Assembly (NCBI RefSeq): GCF_011075055.1
Contig: NW_025401156.1
Coordinates: forward strand, 62,001-126,000
Direction: 5' to 3'
From: Mangifera indica
Taxonomy: Eukaryota; Streptophyta; Magnoliopsida; Sapindales; Anacardiaceae
DNA: 64,000 bases
In this document: positions 12,341 to 24,619 of the stretch, piece by piece
Layout of the letters: every line of letters starts with the position of its first letter
How positions within the stretch are numbered: position 1 is the stretch's first letter
The notes under the pieces: generated by a model
Told to the model about the DNA's origin: nothing
The model's input: only the letters and a program-made list of their open reading frames with translations
Databases searched by the model: none
Made by a program: the position numbers and the translations under genes

Positions 12341-12492
12341 TTATACAATAAAATTATATTTATATATTTTGAATATATAATATGTATTCTAATATAATTA
12401 AATAATTTTAAATTAATAATAAAATATTATTTAATTATATAATAATATATATAAATATATATTCATTTATATACTTAAAAATAGAGTTATTT
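12341..12492. mobile_element. small palindromic MITE, AT-rich copy
   Basis: One of a family of about 150-180-bp near-palindromes centred on GATAATTTTAAATTAAAGATAAAATAA and flanked by ATCATATGAT-like arms. Here the arms are almost pure AT. Ends are approximate. Confidence 0.5.
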
Positions 12493-12734
12493 GAATTTAT
12501 TCATTTTTTCCGCTTCATTCACCATTGACAAGAGGAACCACTATATTATGGTTTCGAGATAGAGATTAAGATTAATCATTTAATTATTAAATTATAACTT
12601 ACAAAACTGTAATGATAATCATAATTTAAAGCCAATAATGTGATAATATTGTTTAATTAATTTTAGGGATGACAATCATTTTTAGAAATTTTTTTATTAT
12701 TATTTTAAAAGACATATCTTATCTCACAATATAT

Positions 12735-13215
12735 AATAATAGGGGTGGATATTAATCAAATTGGGTTTGAACATTTTTGCTTTGAGTTCAGATTGAATGA
12801 AAATAATTTGATTTAAATTTGTTTAGTTAAAATTAGGGATGATTTGAGTTCCATTCAAATAAAACATTGTTCAATTTGATCTGTCTTGAGTTCAACTCTA
12901 AGTCATAGTTCAAATATGTGACTTAAATTTTTCACTTGAGCTTCTATCTCATTGATAAAATAACTTTATTTTACCTAATTGTGGATAAAAAAACGTTATT
13001 TTGATAATTATTTAATATAATTCAAATAAAGTCGTAAATCAAATTCAAACCAAATTGAGTCATTTGTAACTCGCAAGTTAGAACAAGTTAAACTTCCTCT
13101 AATTTGAATTTGACTTAGTCTAAAAAATGAATCAATCTTCCCAACTCAAACTTAGTTTGAATTTTAATTAAATGAATTTAAATCAAACTAAAATGGTTGT
13201 CACAATTTCCAGGAC
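12735..13215. repeat. GAGCTCGAATTC-type repeat
   Basis: AGGGGTGGATATTAATCAAA starts a 480-bp run of TTGAGTTCAGATTGAATGA, GTCGTAAATCAAATTC and AACTTAGTTTGAATTTTAA. It may be one copy nested in another, since a second typical start (TTAGGGATGATTTGAGTTCC) lies at about 12832. Confidence 0.45.
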
Positions 13216-13314
13216 CATAAAATTAAAATTTTAATGCATAATACGATATACAATTCAAATACCATTGTTAAATATAATAATTAATTGTATATTGTAGTAT
13301 TATTTTATATGTAA

Positions 13315-13945
13315 TACGATGGGGTCATTTGGTTTACGGTGAAGAAAGATTACCTTTGTAATCTATTTTTTATTACTTACATCACATTGTTTAATTTGTC
13401 AGTAATGTGATAGGTAATATAGTTGGTAATCTAATTATCACCTCTACTTTAGATATTAAAAAAAATTCAAATAATTTTGATTTTATTATAATTTTATTTT
13501 TATTAATTTTTTACAACTAAAATACATTCACTTTAAATCAATATAACAAGTAATAGGAAATATATTTTAAAATAATTATATGTAAAGATATTTAAGTAAA
13601 ATTATATCTTTCAATTAAATACAATAATTATTTATAACTATTAAATTTTATCAAGGATAGTAATTATTTATATTTAATAATCTTCTAGGTAATCTATCAT
13701 AAGATGACATTTGATTCTTATGGTAAAAAGATTATTCTAATAATCTATCTTTTATTACTTATAGTATTTTGTTAAAAGATTTTAATAATCTTCTATTACT
13801 AATGGTGATGTGACAAGTAATATAAGAGATAATCTGATTCGTATCTCCACCTTATATATTAAAAGATTATTAAGGTAATCTTTATTTTGTTATAACTATA
13901 TCTTTATTTATTAATTTTGTTTTCAATTAATATAATAAATAATAT
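13315..13945. mobile_element. GTTTGGTTTA-ended AT-rich MITE plus a second partial copy
   Basis: Starts GGGGTCATTTGGTTTACGG and runs to about 13725, where a second left end (CATTTGATTCTTATGGTAAA) begins. Shared internal blocks are TAATGTGATAGGTAATATA, TTTTGATTTTATTATAATTT and AATACAATAATTATTTATAAC. Relatives lie at 15250, 36640, 47310 and 52770. Confidence 0.55.
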
Positions 13946-15249
13946 AAAAAAAATATTTTGTTTTTCTCTGTAATTATTGTGGAATTATCCCACGTGCAAC
14001 GAATTCTTTTTGGCCTTCCCTGGATTATAATACTATTTACTACCCACCTGTATTTGGGAAGGGTATGGAATACAGGGAAAATACAAATAAGAAATAAATA
14101 TAATTATAAACTTACCTTAAAAAAAAAAAAATTATTATATTTAAAATAGATAAATTTATTATTCTGTTTTCTTACGTGGCATTTCCACCTTTTCTTCTGT
14201 GGGGACAATACGAATTGGCGATATCCTGGGAAATTATAAAGAAGCGTGTGGGCAGCCAGCGTCAGAGTGTACGGATGACAGAAGACAACTAGCCAGCATG
14301 CGAGGATGATAGCCTAGGATAAGGCGCTTTCTGTGGGCCGCAATTCAACCGAACATAACAGAAAAACAGAAAACAGAAAAATAAGACTTCCATCCAATGT
14401 TTTTGGAACTCCTGGCACAGGCGTCAACCTGTTGAAGAGGGCAGTGAGATCCGTCCAGTTAGACCTGAAAAATGGTTGTGTTAGGCCGGGTTTGAGCCTA
14501 TTCGAAACATATGTGAGTAAAACGTATGAGTAAAAAGAGATCAAATTATAAAGATACATGTTATGAAGATGGACATACGGGGGGTTATCAATAAAATTTT
14601 AATTTTAATTGTTTTATTTATTTATAAAATTATAAAATCTTTCTATACAGTTAAAATGATAATAAAACATATATTTTTTTCAATGAGATAAAAGAACACA
14701 TTTGAGGGACAATCTACTATTTTTATATCATCAGCACAAGAAAATTGAAATCATCCATTTGGAAGATGCATGAATATTCACACTTGTTTCTTACTAAACA
14801 ATTAATTTCTATTTACATAAATATATTCACCTAAATTTTAAGTAAAATTTTCCTTAAAATGAGTTGATATGGCGCTCAAATTTAGTATAAAATGCTTGGA
14901 GAAATAGAGATTACATGTATGTTTGTTTATGGGACATTCAACTTACCTAGGGATACCCACAGGTTTACCTGGCTATTTATCAGATCTACCCACAGGTTAC
15001 ATTCTCAAAATTGATAAATAAGATAAGTCATTAATAATTATTTTTTTATTAACAAGTCAAACCCAAGTTTTTATCCGATTTTTTAAATAATGCTTCCATC
15101 TTAATAACTAAATAAATATATAATTAGGGTTTCAAACCAAAGTTGTGACCCGCTTATGACTTGATTCTTCTTGAGCTCATTTTGAATTCAAATTATTTAA
15201 GTTTCACTTTCAGATAAATTTTGAGTTTGATATTGATTAATTTAAATAA
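13946..15249. other. intergenic, no gene seen
   Basis: 14150-14560 is less AT-rich and has short open frames on both strands, none recognised. The rest is AT-rich. No splice-linked coding series was found. Confidence 0.55.
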
Positions 15250-15702
15250 AATATACTAAAGGGATGTTTAGTTTCGAATAATAAAATATTATCATAATAA
15301 TTTATCTTTTATAATTGACATTATCTAAGTTATAAAATATTCTGATAATATTCTATCATCAATGGTAATATGTCATATAATATAAAAATAATATGATATC
15401 ATATTTCCCTTAGATATTAAAAATTTATCAAGTTAATCTTGATTTTGTTATAATTTTATTCTTATTTATTCATTTTTTGGTAACATGACAAATATTATAG
15501 AATAATTATACTCAAAGATACTTAAATAACATTTAACCAAATATAATAATTATTTATAATTATTAAGTTTTATCAAATATAGTAATAATTTATACTTAGT
15601 TTTTTTCAAATTTATATTTTTTTTGGGGGATAAGTCTTCAAATTCATCTTTGTGATAATATTTTATTTTTTATAATAAAATATTATCTTAACCAAACATA
15701 CT
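15250..15702. mobile_element. GTTTGGTTTA-ended AT-rich MITE
   Basis: Left end GGGATGTTTAGTTTCGAATA and right end ATTATCTTAACCAAACATAC are inverted repeats, giving a complete element of about 450 bp with no coding potential. Confidence 0.6.
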
Positions 15703-17574
15703 TTAAAAGTTTAAAATTTTACAATTACATAGTAAAAATTTTATTTTTTAACTTTGAATATAAAAATAATCTATGAACATTTAAATTATCAGGGTTTAAA
15801 TAACTTTTTTTTTTTATTTAGGACGTACAATATAATTTTTAAAGTCAAAGTAAAGATAGTCGTTTTCATCTCAAATTTGAAACAAAATCTTACCAATTTG
15901 ACAAGCTCAAACTTGAGGTCCATATATATGTAATCAAAAAAACACTTTGCACCCTAAAAAACAAAAAAAGAAAAAATGCAAACAAAAGTTTACATGAAAA
16001 TGGTAAAGGAAATAAATATATGTAATTTAAGAATCAACACAATATGTTGATTTCATCTATTAATTGAACCATTTTGCAATGACTCCATCTATTGATTTCT
16101 AATTCAAGTTATGAAACATACACAAAAGTAAAACTATAAACGCAAACATTCCATCTAATTTAATATACATGGTTCATAAAGTTATTTTCTTTGCGCCCTT
16201 TACTCTGTTTAATCCTTTATATTTATAGGATAAAAAGATAGAGTTACAATCTTATCTACATTTGAATTAAAATTCAAATTTAATCTTCTGTTTCATTTCA
16301 CATGGAAATAAGATGATTATCTGATTCTAACTCGGTAAAAAGTTATTGCTTTCTTACATAGACACATGATATGATAGGTCAGAATCTCTGAACAAGAGAC
16401 TTCTACCCGCATACAAACTGAGCTAAAATTGTATTCGTGTAACTTGTCCCTCTAGAATGACTTATCACCTTTTCAAGTATTATTCTATGAGTTTGATCAA
16501 ACATAAATTTATCTATATAACAGTTCTCAAAATCCACCGTCCTCTTAAATTTTAATCTTTCTGGCTTGTAATATATCTTACACCTAGGCTCTAATACATT
16601 CTTTGTATAATTTTCTGATGTAAGTTGGACAAATTCTCTCAGTTAAAGGTGCATGGGTATATGGTGAAGAGAAAGGCTTGCTTCCTTTAAGCAGAGGATG
16701 ATGCTTGTGCGGCCCAATTCTAATTTCTGGGAGTAGTCCAACCCTATTTCAAATTTCTTTCAATGTTGGCGAATAGCTACAATTGATTTTTTTTCTTTTT
16801 TCCTTCTGCAAAATTGTAATATTTAATTGATATACAAATAAGTCATTTCCTTAAGAGTTAGAGATCATTAATCATTCCTTACTTCTTTAATAGATTTTTT
16901 TTATAAAAATTTTAATACGATCAAACTTGGATTAAGGGTTTCTTGCGTAATTAATTTAATATTTACCTGCTGGGTTTTTTTAAAATAAAAAATCCCACTT
17001 GAGTTGAGCCAAACTGTCCTTTTGGAAGCGAATGCATGTATGTGTCTAACTTTTAATCAACCAAAATTTGGAAAAAGAGATAATGCCACTCTGGTCTTGT
17101 CAAATAATGATCAACCCAAGTTCTGGATAATTTGGGCAGCTTTGAAAAAGTGATGAGAGCGTGTTTATTTTTAATTTTCACAGGTGAAAGTTGGGCATGA
17201 CCAGAGACAGCTTAGAGCAAAAATGTCTTCAACTTTTTCTCCTGTCCTGCTTTTTCTTCATAAAGTGTGGTGTGAAAAGGAGAGATGGAAAGATGATGAT
17301 AGCCCTGCCTTTGCTCCCATGGAGGAAGCACACGGGGTGTTAGGTTAATGATAACTCTTCCAAACCCATCATGTTTTCCAAGTTTCTTGCTTTAGTTATT
17401 CACAGGTGAATTGCTTTTTCTTTTTCCCCTGATTTTTTGTCGTTTTAAAGCTTATTATGACGAAGAAGAAAATCCTGACGAGGGACCCTTCCATACTTTG
17501 TCCTGATGAGTATTAATAAACACTCTTGTATCGAGAGATGGTTTGAGTAATAGATGAAATTCTCTCTAACAACT
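15703..17574. other. intergenic, low-copy, no gene seen
   Basis: Mostly unique-looking DNA. 16620-17400 is the least AT-rich part. I compared it with the common plant microRNA sequences I know and found none, and no open frame is long enough to support a gene. Confidence 0.5.
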
Positions 17575-18120
17575 AGGCCTGGACATAATCCATGCTCGTT
17601 TGGTTAAATTCAATTAAATTTAATTCAACTCATATTTATTTGATTAAAATTTAAATCGAATTTAAGTTAAAAGATTTGATTCATTTTTTAATTCGAATCG
17701 AATTCAAACCAAAGAGTGTTTGACTCAAATCTAGCTCAAATTAATATTTAGAATTTATAGCTCGATTCGGCTCTAATTCATAGCTTGAATAAGCTTGAAT
17801 TCAGTAGTTTGAATTGATAGTTTGAAAACACTACTTAGTTCAACTTTAATAAGAAATTTTAAATATTATTTGGATAAAATAATATCGTTTTGTTAATGAA
17901 TCATGAATTCGAGTCATGAATCCAAACCATATATTTGAGCTGTCAATTTGAATCATTAATTCAAGTCAAATCAAACTATGAATTTGAGCAATTGATTCAA
18001 ACTACAAAATTAAGTTGAACTGAGCCATTTTTTATCTGAGTCAAACTCAAACTAAAGAATGTTCGGATTCGATCTAACCTAAATTTATCTCGACTAATAA
18101 CATTTTAAAATTAAACTTTT
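17575..18120. repeat. GAGCTCGAATTC-type repeat
   Basis: Begins AGGCCTGGACATAATCCATG, then continues with AAATCGAATTTAAGTT, CGAATTCAAACCAAAGAGTG and TTCGGATTCGATCTAACC. Partly palindromic; no coding frame. Confidence 0.45.
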
Positions 18121-18413
18121 AAATATTAAAATAATAATCTATAATTATTTTTTTATTTTAAAATTTTCTACTTATTATTATATTAATCTATATAATTTAT
18201 TTATACACGTAATATTATTTTGAATATAAACCTTGATCAAATACGAGCAAAGTCAAAGTTAAAGTAAAAAAAAAGAGAGAGGCGACGTATGGGATGGTAT
18301 TCAACCAGCGTAATTGAACAGTTGTTGTAAAATAATTGAACACAGGATAAAGATTGGTTGATGATGATGACAACAATGAGAAATGTGTCTTCATGTAAGT
18401 TGGTTAATTATAT

Positions 18414-18575
18414 GAATAAAATTATACGTATTTATTTTAAATATATAAATAAATATATATTTATTAAATAATTTAATAATATTAAATTAAAAATAAAATA
18501 ATATTTAATTATATAATAATATACATAAATATATATTTATTTATATATTAAAAATAAATAGGTGAAATATTATTC
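18414..18575. mobile_element. small palindromic MITE
   Basis: Same family: ATAAAATTATACGTATTTAT at one end and its complement-like TAAAAATAAATAGG at the other, around AATTAAAAATAAAATAAT. Confidence 0.55.
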
Positions 18576-18753
18576 TTATTATTTTAGAATTTCAATTGTG
18601 AAAGAGTTTGTTTGTAACATTTCAAATGGGAATGAGTTTGTTTTTACCTACTCAATAAAAGGGAAACATTATACCAATTTGGGCATCCATCTTAACAAAC
18701 TACTTGCCCCGATCTACCCTTCTTATCTTATATTATTATTATTATTATTAGTA

Positions 18754-19353
18754 GGCCAAAGGACTCTTTCCCATCTAAGATTTAATTTTAAGATAAATAC
18801 ACATTTGTGAATATTAAAAAATTTAAATACTTATCTAAGGTTTACTCTAGCAATATTCATTAAAAAAATTTTTGTTAGAATTAAGAATAAAATCGTTATT
18901 TTATTATTAATATTAAAATAATTAAAATTATATCTCTTTTTTATTTAAAAAATTAATAATTTCGTCATGATCAAATTTTGAAAAATTTACTTTTCTCTCA
19001 AGGATTTAATATCCTAAAATTTGGTCGATTTATTTGGTGAATAGCAACCTCCCTCTTTTGAAATCCAACAAAAATCTTTGTCTAAATGACAATATTGTCC
19101 AATAAAGAATGACGCTTCATCATCCCTAGGTTTCGGGTGAAGTCACCAGTGGTTAGGTTTAGGTTAAGAATCGACAATCGTTAATAATTAGATAGATGAA
19201 TAAAAAAAACTTAAAGATTTGAAAAAAAATAGTCACTTTTAAAAGTTAAACTTTGAGGTAAAATATTAATTTTTAAAATCTGAGGAAAAATAAAATAAAA
19301 TTATATATTTTTGTCTTTATATTAAACCTTGGATGGAAAATACTCATTTGGCC
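18754..19353. mobile_element. MULE-like foldback MITE, copy 4
   Basis: Starts GGCCAAAGGACTCTTTCCC and ends GAAAATACTCATTTGGCC, with the family's AT-rich arms and a short central unique part. Flanks TTATTAGTA / TCGTTATTA match 6 of 9, so the duplication is worn. Confidence 0.72.
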
Positions 19354-20921
19354 TCGTTATTATTATTATCATTTAAATGCACACCTAAATCATCCTCTTT
19401 CAAGTCAACAAGTTGATGCATTCTTGTTCAGATTAGGTTAACAGCCAAAGTTTCTTTAAAAATTCGACGTCACATCACAGCTTTGTTGATTTGAATGAGA
19501 ATAATTTAGGTGTGCATTGAAATAGTAATAATATTAATAATAATATAAAAATAAAATATATATTTAAAGTGCAGTTTAACCTACGCACAAAACGTTGAAG
19601 AAAGTTTGGCATGAATATCGAAGCGTTTCCCATTAAAACAAAGTAAAGGGTTTTGTAGTGATTTGCCATAAAACATTATAATATATGAACTGGGGTGTAT
19701 GTATAAATATTATAAGTAAAGGGGTCAAATAAAATTTGTTACACTGATTAAAAAATTTGACATATTCAGTGAACTTTAAATAAGGGGTTTAAATTGCAAA
19801 ACACAGAAGATAGGTGGTTTAGAGAAAATTTCTTTATAATGCTTGCAAGTTTACTTTAGAGGTGCATGTGCAAATATTATAAGTTAAAAGGGCCAAAGAA
19901 TATTTGTTTCCTCGTTCGTAAGATTTTTAAAAATTAGATTAGAAATGAACGAAACAAGTTCTTATTTAGAATATATTCAATTAGTTCTGATTCGTTTATA
20001 ATTTCTTACAACTATTTACTTATTTTATTTTTACTTATGAAAAAAGATACTTATAACCTTCTCTAGTTACAACTCTACTCTCAAACCCACTTTCTTTAAT
20101 TTTCAACTTTTTGGCTTCTTTCATACGAATAGTTAGATTTCGGTCACATATATACCTACTCTAATTGGATTTTCTAGCTTTTGTTAAAGTGATATGCAAG
20201 AATCTTGTTGAAAAGGAATATGATGAGTTGATATGGTATACCAACTTTATCATTGAAAAGCATAAAATACATGTTGGAAGCATGATGGTAATTGAAGTTT
20301 TGAATATTTTGTGTAGGTTAGAAAATAACGGTTGATGTTGACTTTTTTGGCTCGAAGGTGCAATCTCTTTTTCTTTGTTCTCTCCTTTTGTGGGCATTTT
20401 GGTGATTGCCCAACCTTATGAATTTGCAAACTCTTGGAAGCAATATTGGCCCTCAAACTTCTTGTCGTTTCGTTGATAATCCAATATGGTTTCATTTTTG
20501 TTGGGTTGTTCCTCAATTGTTTATGAAACTTTTTGAAAAATCACATTGTTGGTGTTGATTGGGTTTTACTTTTCTTATATATAGCAACAATGTGTCCTTG
20601 TTTTATTCTTCAATAAAATAATATATTTTATTAATGAAAAATAAAATACTGAGTTAAATACTAACCTTTAATCTGAACTTGGTTCTTGGATCAATTTCAA
20701 TTTTATATAGGGGAGAATTGAAATTGTTTGATTCCACAAAAGTTGAAACCAAAACTTTGGGTATACTAATCCTAGGTAGAAACCAAAATTGAAATTTGAT
20801 ATCTAGCAATTTCAATTCTTGTAAGGTATTTTGCTCTGTTTGACCTGTAATTTCATGTTAGAAAGTTTAGTGTATACGACAAACTTTAACTATGAGGGAT
20901 AAATATTTAATATAAAAATTT

Positions 20922-21092
20922 TAATAAAACTATATATACTCATTTTAAACGCATAAATAAGTATATATTTATATGTATCATTATATAATTAGATAATTTT
21001 GAATTAAAGATAAAATAACATTTAATTATGTGATGACAGATATAAGTATATACTCATTTATGTATCTAAAATAGATATACATAGTAATACTC
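20922..21092. mobile_element. small palindromic MITE
   Basis: Begins AATAAAACTATATATACTC and ends ATAGATATACATAGTAAT. The core AATTAAAGATAAAATAACAT is shared with the other copies. Confidence 0.6.
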
Positions 21093-21127
21093 TAAGAATT
21101 TAGCAATTTATTATCATTTCTCTTTGA

Positions 21128-21306
21128 GCAATGCTATGTGTACTCATTTTTTGTACATAATTCATATACACAGTGATGTGTCATCATGTAATTAGGTGAT
21201 TTTAAAACATGTGTCATCACATGATAAAGAAACATCTAATCACATGATAACATCTCATCTGTGTACATAAATTGTGTACCAAAAATAGGTATACATAATT
21301 TTATTG
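21128..21306. mobile_element. small palindromic MITE, long subfamily
   Basis: Left arm GCTATGTGTACTCATTTTTT is mirrored by AAAAATAGGTATACATAATT at the right. The inner part contains GTCATCATGTAATTAGGTG and the nearly complementary CATCTAATCACATGATAAC. Very similar copies lie at 25566 and 55874. Confidence 0.7.
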
Positions 21307-21744
21307 TTTCTCTTTATAGCACTAGTAAGTTTGGCTTGAGGGTGCATGTGTAAATATTATAAGTTGAGGGTGCCAAATAAAATTGATTATACTGATATTT
21401 AACATTAGCCTCATGACTTACCATGACAACCGTTCGTCAAATTGTAACAATCTTACGTGTACATATATTGATTTTGTTATCCAAATTCAAATAAGTTATT
21501 TAACTACAGTGGTTTAGTCCTTAAAAGAGTTGTTTATTTTCATATAACCCCTTAACATATAGTTATTTTTTAATAACTTTTGAAATAATAATTACTCGGG
21601 GACTTTTTAATTAGCGTATGTTTAGTTAGGGAATCAATCATATTATATGTCATCAAGCTAAGGAATATTGCACCTAACCTAATCTCATTTGGTCAAAAAC
21701 AAAAAACAATCCAAATCCCATGTGATATTATCAGTGTTAGCATA

Positions 21745-22125
21745 TGGTAGTTAAATTATGTATCATATTATATATTAAAATTTAAAAATTTTGTATTCTA
21801 TATTATGTATAATATCGTATAATATATATTTTAAATAATAATATAATTAATATTAATAAAATAATAAAAATTTATAATCATCACATTATTATTTCAAAAA
21901 ATATTATAAATATCTGTGAAAAACTAAAATTTTTTTATATATGTGTATACTACATATTTATATTCTCTAAAAATGTGTATCAGTCTATTTCAATAATATG
22001 TATTGTATCGTTTAATATATTTACTATATCATATTAATTTGATATACCTTAAAATATATATTATTTTTTATTTATATATTATTTTATTATTTATTATATT
22101 ATATTAATTTGATATGCATATGTTG
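21745..22125. repeat. ATATGATAC-rich dispersed repeat, copy 2 (inverted)
   Basis: Same blocks as the copy at 5345 in reverse order (ATTATATATTAAAATTTAAA, then a TGTGTATCAGTCTATTTC block and ATTAATTTGATATACCTTA). Confidence 0.45.
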
Positions 22126-22165
22126 ATAGACAAACATATGTTAAAGGTAGAGGAGTTTAATATAG

Positions 22166-22290
22166 GAGTAATGTTATGCGTATAATTTTTGTGTATAATT
22201 TTATGCATAAACACTAACGTATCATTATGAGATTTGATAGTTAAAAATTAAAAATAAAATAACATTCATTTACATAGTGACATATCACAA
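22166..22290. mobile_element. small palindromic MITE, right end lost
   Basis: GAGTAATGTTATGCGTATAA start as in the copy at 22336; the right arm is cut short near 22290. Confidence 0.5.
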
Positions 22291-22335
22291 GCCAAACCGG
22301 CAGAATGAATTTCAGTGCAATTACCTAGAGCAAAA

Positions 22336-22482
22336 GAGTAATGTTATGTGTGTAATTTTTTGTGTATAAATAATAGAGTGTTATCATATGATTAGATAAT
22401 TGAAAATTAAAAATAAAACAACACTCAATCACATGACAACATGTAATTATTTGTGCATAAAAATTGTGCAAGATGTTCTCCT
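22336..22482. mobile_element. small palindromic MITE, short subfamily
   Basis: Begins GAGTAATGTTATGTGTGTAA, ends AAAAATTGTGCAAGATGTTC, with TTATCATATGATTAGATAAT at the left inner arm and TCAATCACATGACAACATG at the right. Confidence 0.65.
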
Positions 22483-22526
22483 AAGCTACACTCTACGTTG
22501 TAACACCTGTGTTGATATTTAAATTT

Positions 22527-23131
22527 GGCCAAAAAACGTGTTCCCACCTAAGGTATAGTGAAAACCCAAAGTGACTCTCCTCAATTTTAGAAAACCTAAA
22601 CATCCACTTATGAGCCAAATTTGGTTAAAAAACTTAGTTATGATAAAGAGTAAAATTGTTATTTATTAAAAAATTTAAAAAATTAAAGTTTTATTACATT
22701 TTATTTCTCAGGTTTAAAATCTCACAATTTTTTCCTACTTAAAGTTTGAAAAACGATGATTTATCCCCTAGGATTTTTTTCTTTCTCTTCAACGGGGATT
22801 CATTGGCTTTCAACCGTCGACCATCCTCTCTTCTCCCTTATCTCTCTCTTTTTTGGCTCTTTCCCTTACCTTGTCAATCGTTTTCGATTGAGACTTAGAC
22901 AAAGACGATTGCTCTTAGTTTGAGACGAAGGCAATGAGTCTTTGTCTAAGATGAAAAGTAGTCGTTTTCTTCTCAAAGAAAGACTATTCATTTTTGTCTA
23001 AGTTTTATCCCTTACTTTAACTAAATTTTTTAATAAAATTTGATTTATGAGTAAATATTTGAGTTTTTAAAAATTTAAAAGAATCAATTTAGATTTTTAC
23101 TATACTTTAAGTATGAATAAGTGTTTTACCC
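22527..23131. mobile_element. MULE-like foldback MITE, copy 5
   Basis: Starts GGCCAAAAAACGTGTTCCC and ends GAATAAGTGTTTTACCC. Flanks TTTAAATTT and TATAAATTT match 8 of 9. The centre has several repeats of a GACGAAGGCAATGAG/AAGACGATTGC type. Confidence 0.75.
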
Positions 23132-23735
23132 TATAAATTTTAGATAGACTTTTCAAATAGTTAAATGGGTCAAGTCATTATAGTGCCCGACCCGAAGAGA
23201 ATATTAGTTAATAAAGCCAAAAGTGTGGACGGCTCGTGCCCAAAAGGTGCGTGCTGGCGTTGGCAACAGTGGACCCGAAACATAAGTGGGTTACAACTTA
23301 CAAATAAAAAGGAAAAAGTTAAAAAATAAAAAAAAGAGACAAGACAAAGACCAATATGGCATGCAAATGTGTAAATATAATATTATATATAAAATAAATA
23401 AATAAATAAATTTAGAAGGGACAAAATAAACAAATATTGATGGTGCCACAAAGGGGATGCAAGGATTATCGGTCATCAAATCTCTACTTAACAACAACGA
23501 CTCCCTTTTATCCCTTATCTTCTTGTCCCTTTTGCTAAACAACAATTTTTATTTTGTCTTTTTTTTTTTTTTAAGATCTCTTTCTCAATTGAAAATGATG
23601 AATTTTTTGAAATTGAATTTCTTATAATAAAACGGATATGTAGGTGGTTTATAAGGATAACTTGCCTCTTACTCTCTGTTGATCAGTATTCTCTTTTTAT
23701 TAATAATCTGTTGTGTAATATTCTCTTTTACTAAA

Positions 23736-24619
23736 GGTCAAAAGACTTATTCTCATACGAGGTTTAATCTATTTTAAATTCATATTTATTAAATTTTAAA
23801 AACTTAAATAGTTATTTGTTATAATTAATAAAATTTATTAAATTTAAAAGTATAATTGTTATTTAATTAATAATATTTAAAAAATAAAATTTTATCTTAT
23901 TATGCCTCTTAGTTTTAAAAATTAATAATTTTTCTCAAACTTAAGTTTTGAAAAGTTACATTTTTCCTCTAATAATTTTTTCCCTAAATTTTGAAAACTA
24001 ACAAAATTTTATCTTTTTTTATTAATAATCTTTCCTCTAGCCAACTTCTCCGTCTTCAGCCCATTTTCTCTCCCTCTTGGTGCTCTCTCTCTTGAAAGAT
24101 TAATCGTCTTCATCATGACAAGGACAAGATTTATCTCTTCAGATTTGATGCTCTTTTTTGTAGAAACTGAATCTAAGTTTTTGTCGGCCTTTGTTGTGAA
24201 ATTTCCTCTGAACGAAGACGAATCGTATGATAAAAGTTTTGTTCCAAGACGACTCGACAGAAAACAACAACGAAAGCTTCAAATGAAGATGAATCAATTT
24301 GACAAATAAAAAATGAGTAATTTCTAGGAGAGAGAGCTCTGCGAGGGAGAGCGAGTGAGTTGAAGATGGTGGTTAGAGATGAAAAAATTGGTCAGAAGAA
24401 AAAAAAAAAGGTAAACCCTAAGAAAAAAAAAAGGTAAATCCTAAGAAAAAAATATAACTTTTCAAAATTTAAATTTAAAAAAAATTATTAATTTTTAAAA
24501 CTAAAAAATAAAAATTAGATTTTTTAAATATTATTAGTTAAATAATAATTATATCTTTTTAAATTCTAAAACCTATGGGATGAGCGTTTGATACCTTGGG
24601 TGGGAATGAGTCTTTTGCC
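23736..24619. mobile_element. MULE-like foldback MITE, copy 6
   Basis: Starts GGTCAAAAGACTTATTCTC and ends GGGAATGAGTCTTTTGCC. Flanks TTTACTAAA (23727-23735) and TTTATTAAA (24620-24628) match 8 of 9. The open frame at 24115-24309 lies in the central part and is not recognised. Confidence 0.8.

Larger units (their letters stand above)
19691..21400 (+). repeat. three direct copies of a GTGCATGTGTAAATATTATAAG repeat
   Basis: About 55 bp around GCATGTGTAAATATTATAAG occurs at 19691-19750, 19859-19911 and 21342-21400 in the same orientation, followed each time by AGGGGTCAAATAAAATTTG-like sequence. Origin unknown. The sequence between copies holds one small MITE pair and unassigned DNA. Confidence 0.6.

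Noticed and set aside
16620..17400. Possible microRNA precursor region
   Set aside because: I compared it with familiar plant microRNAs and saw no match or convincing long hairpin.
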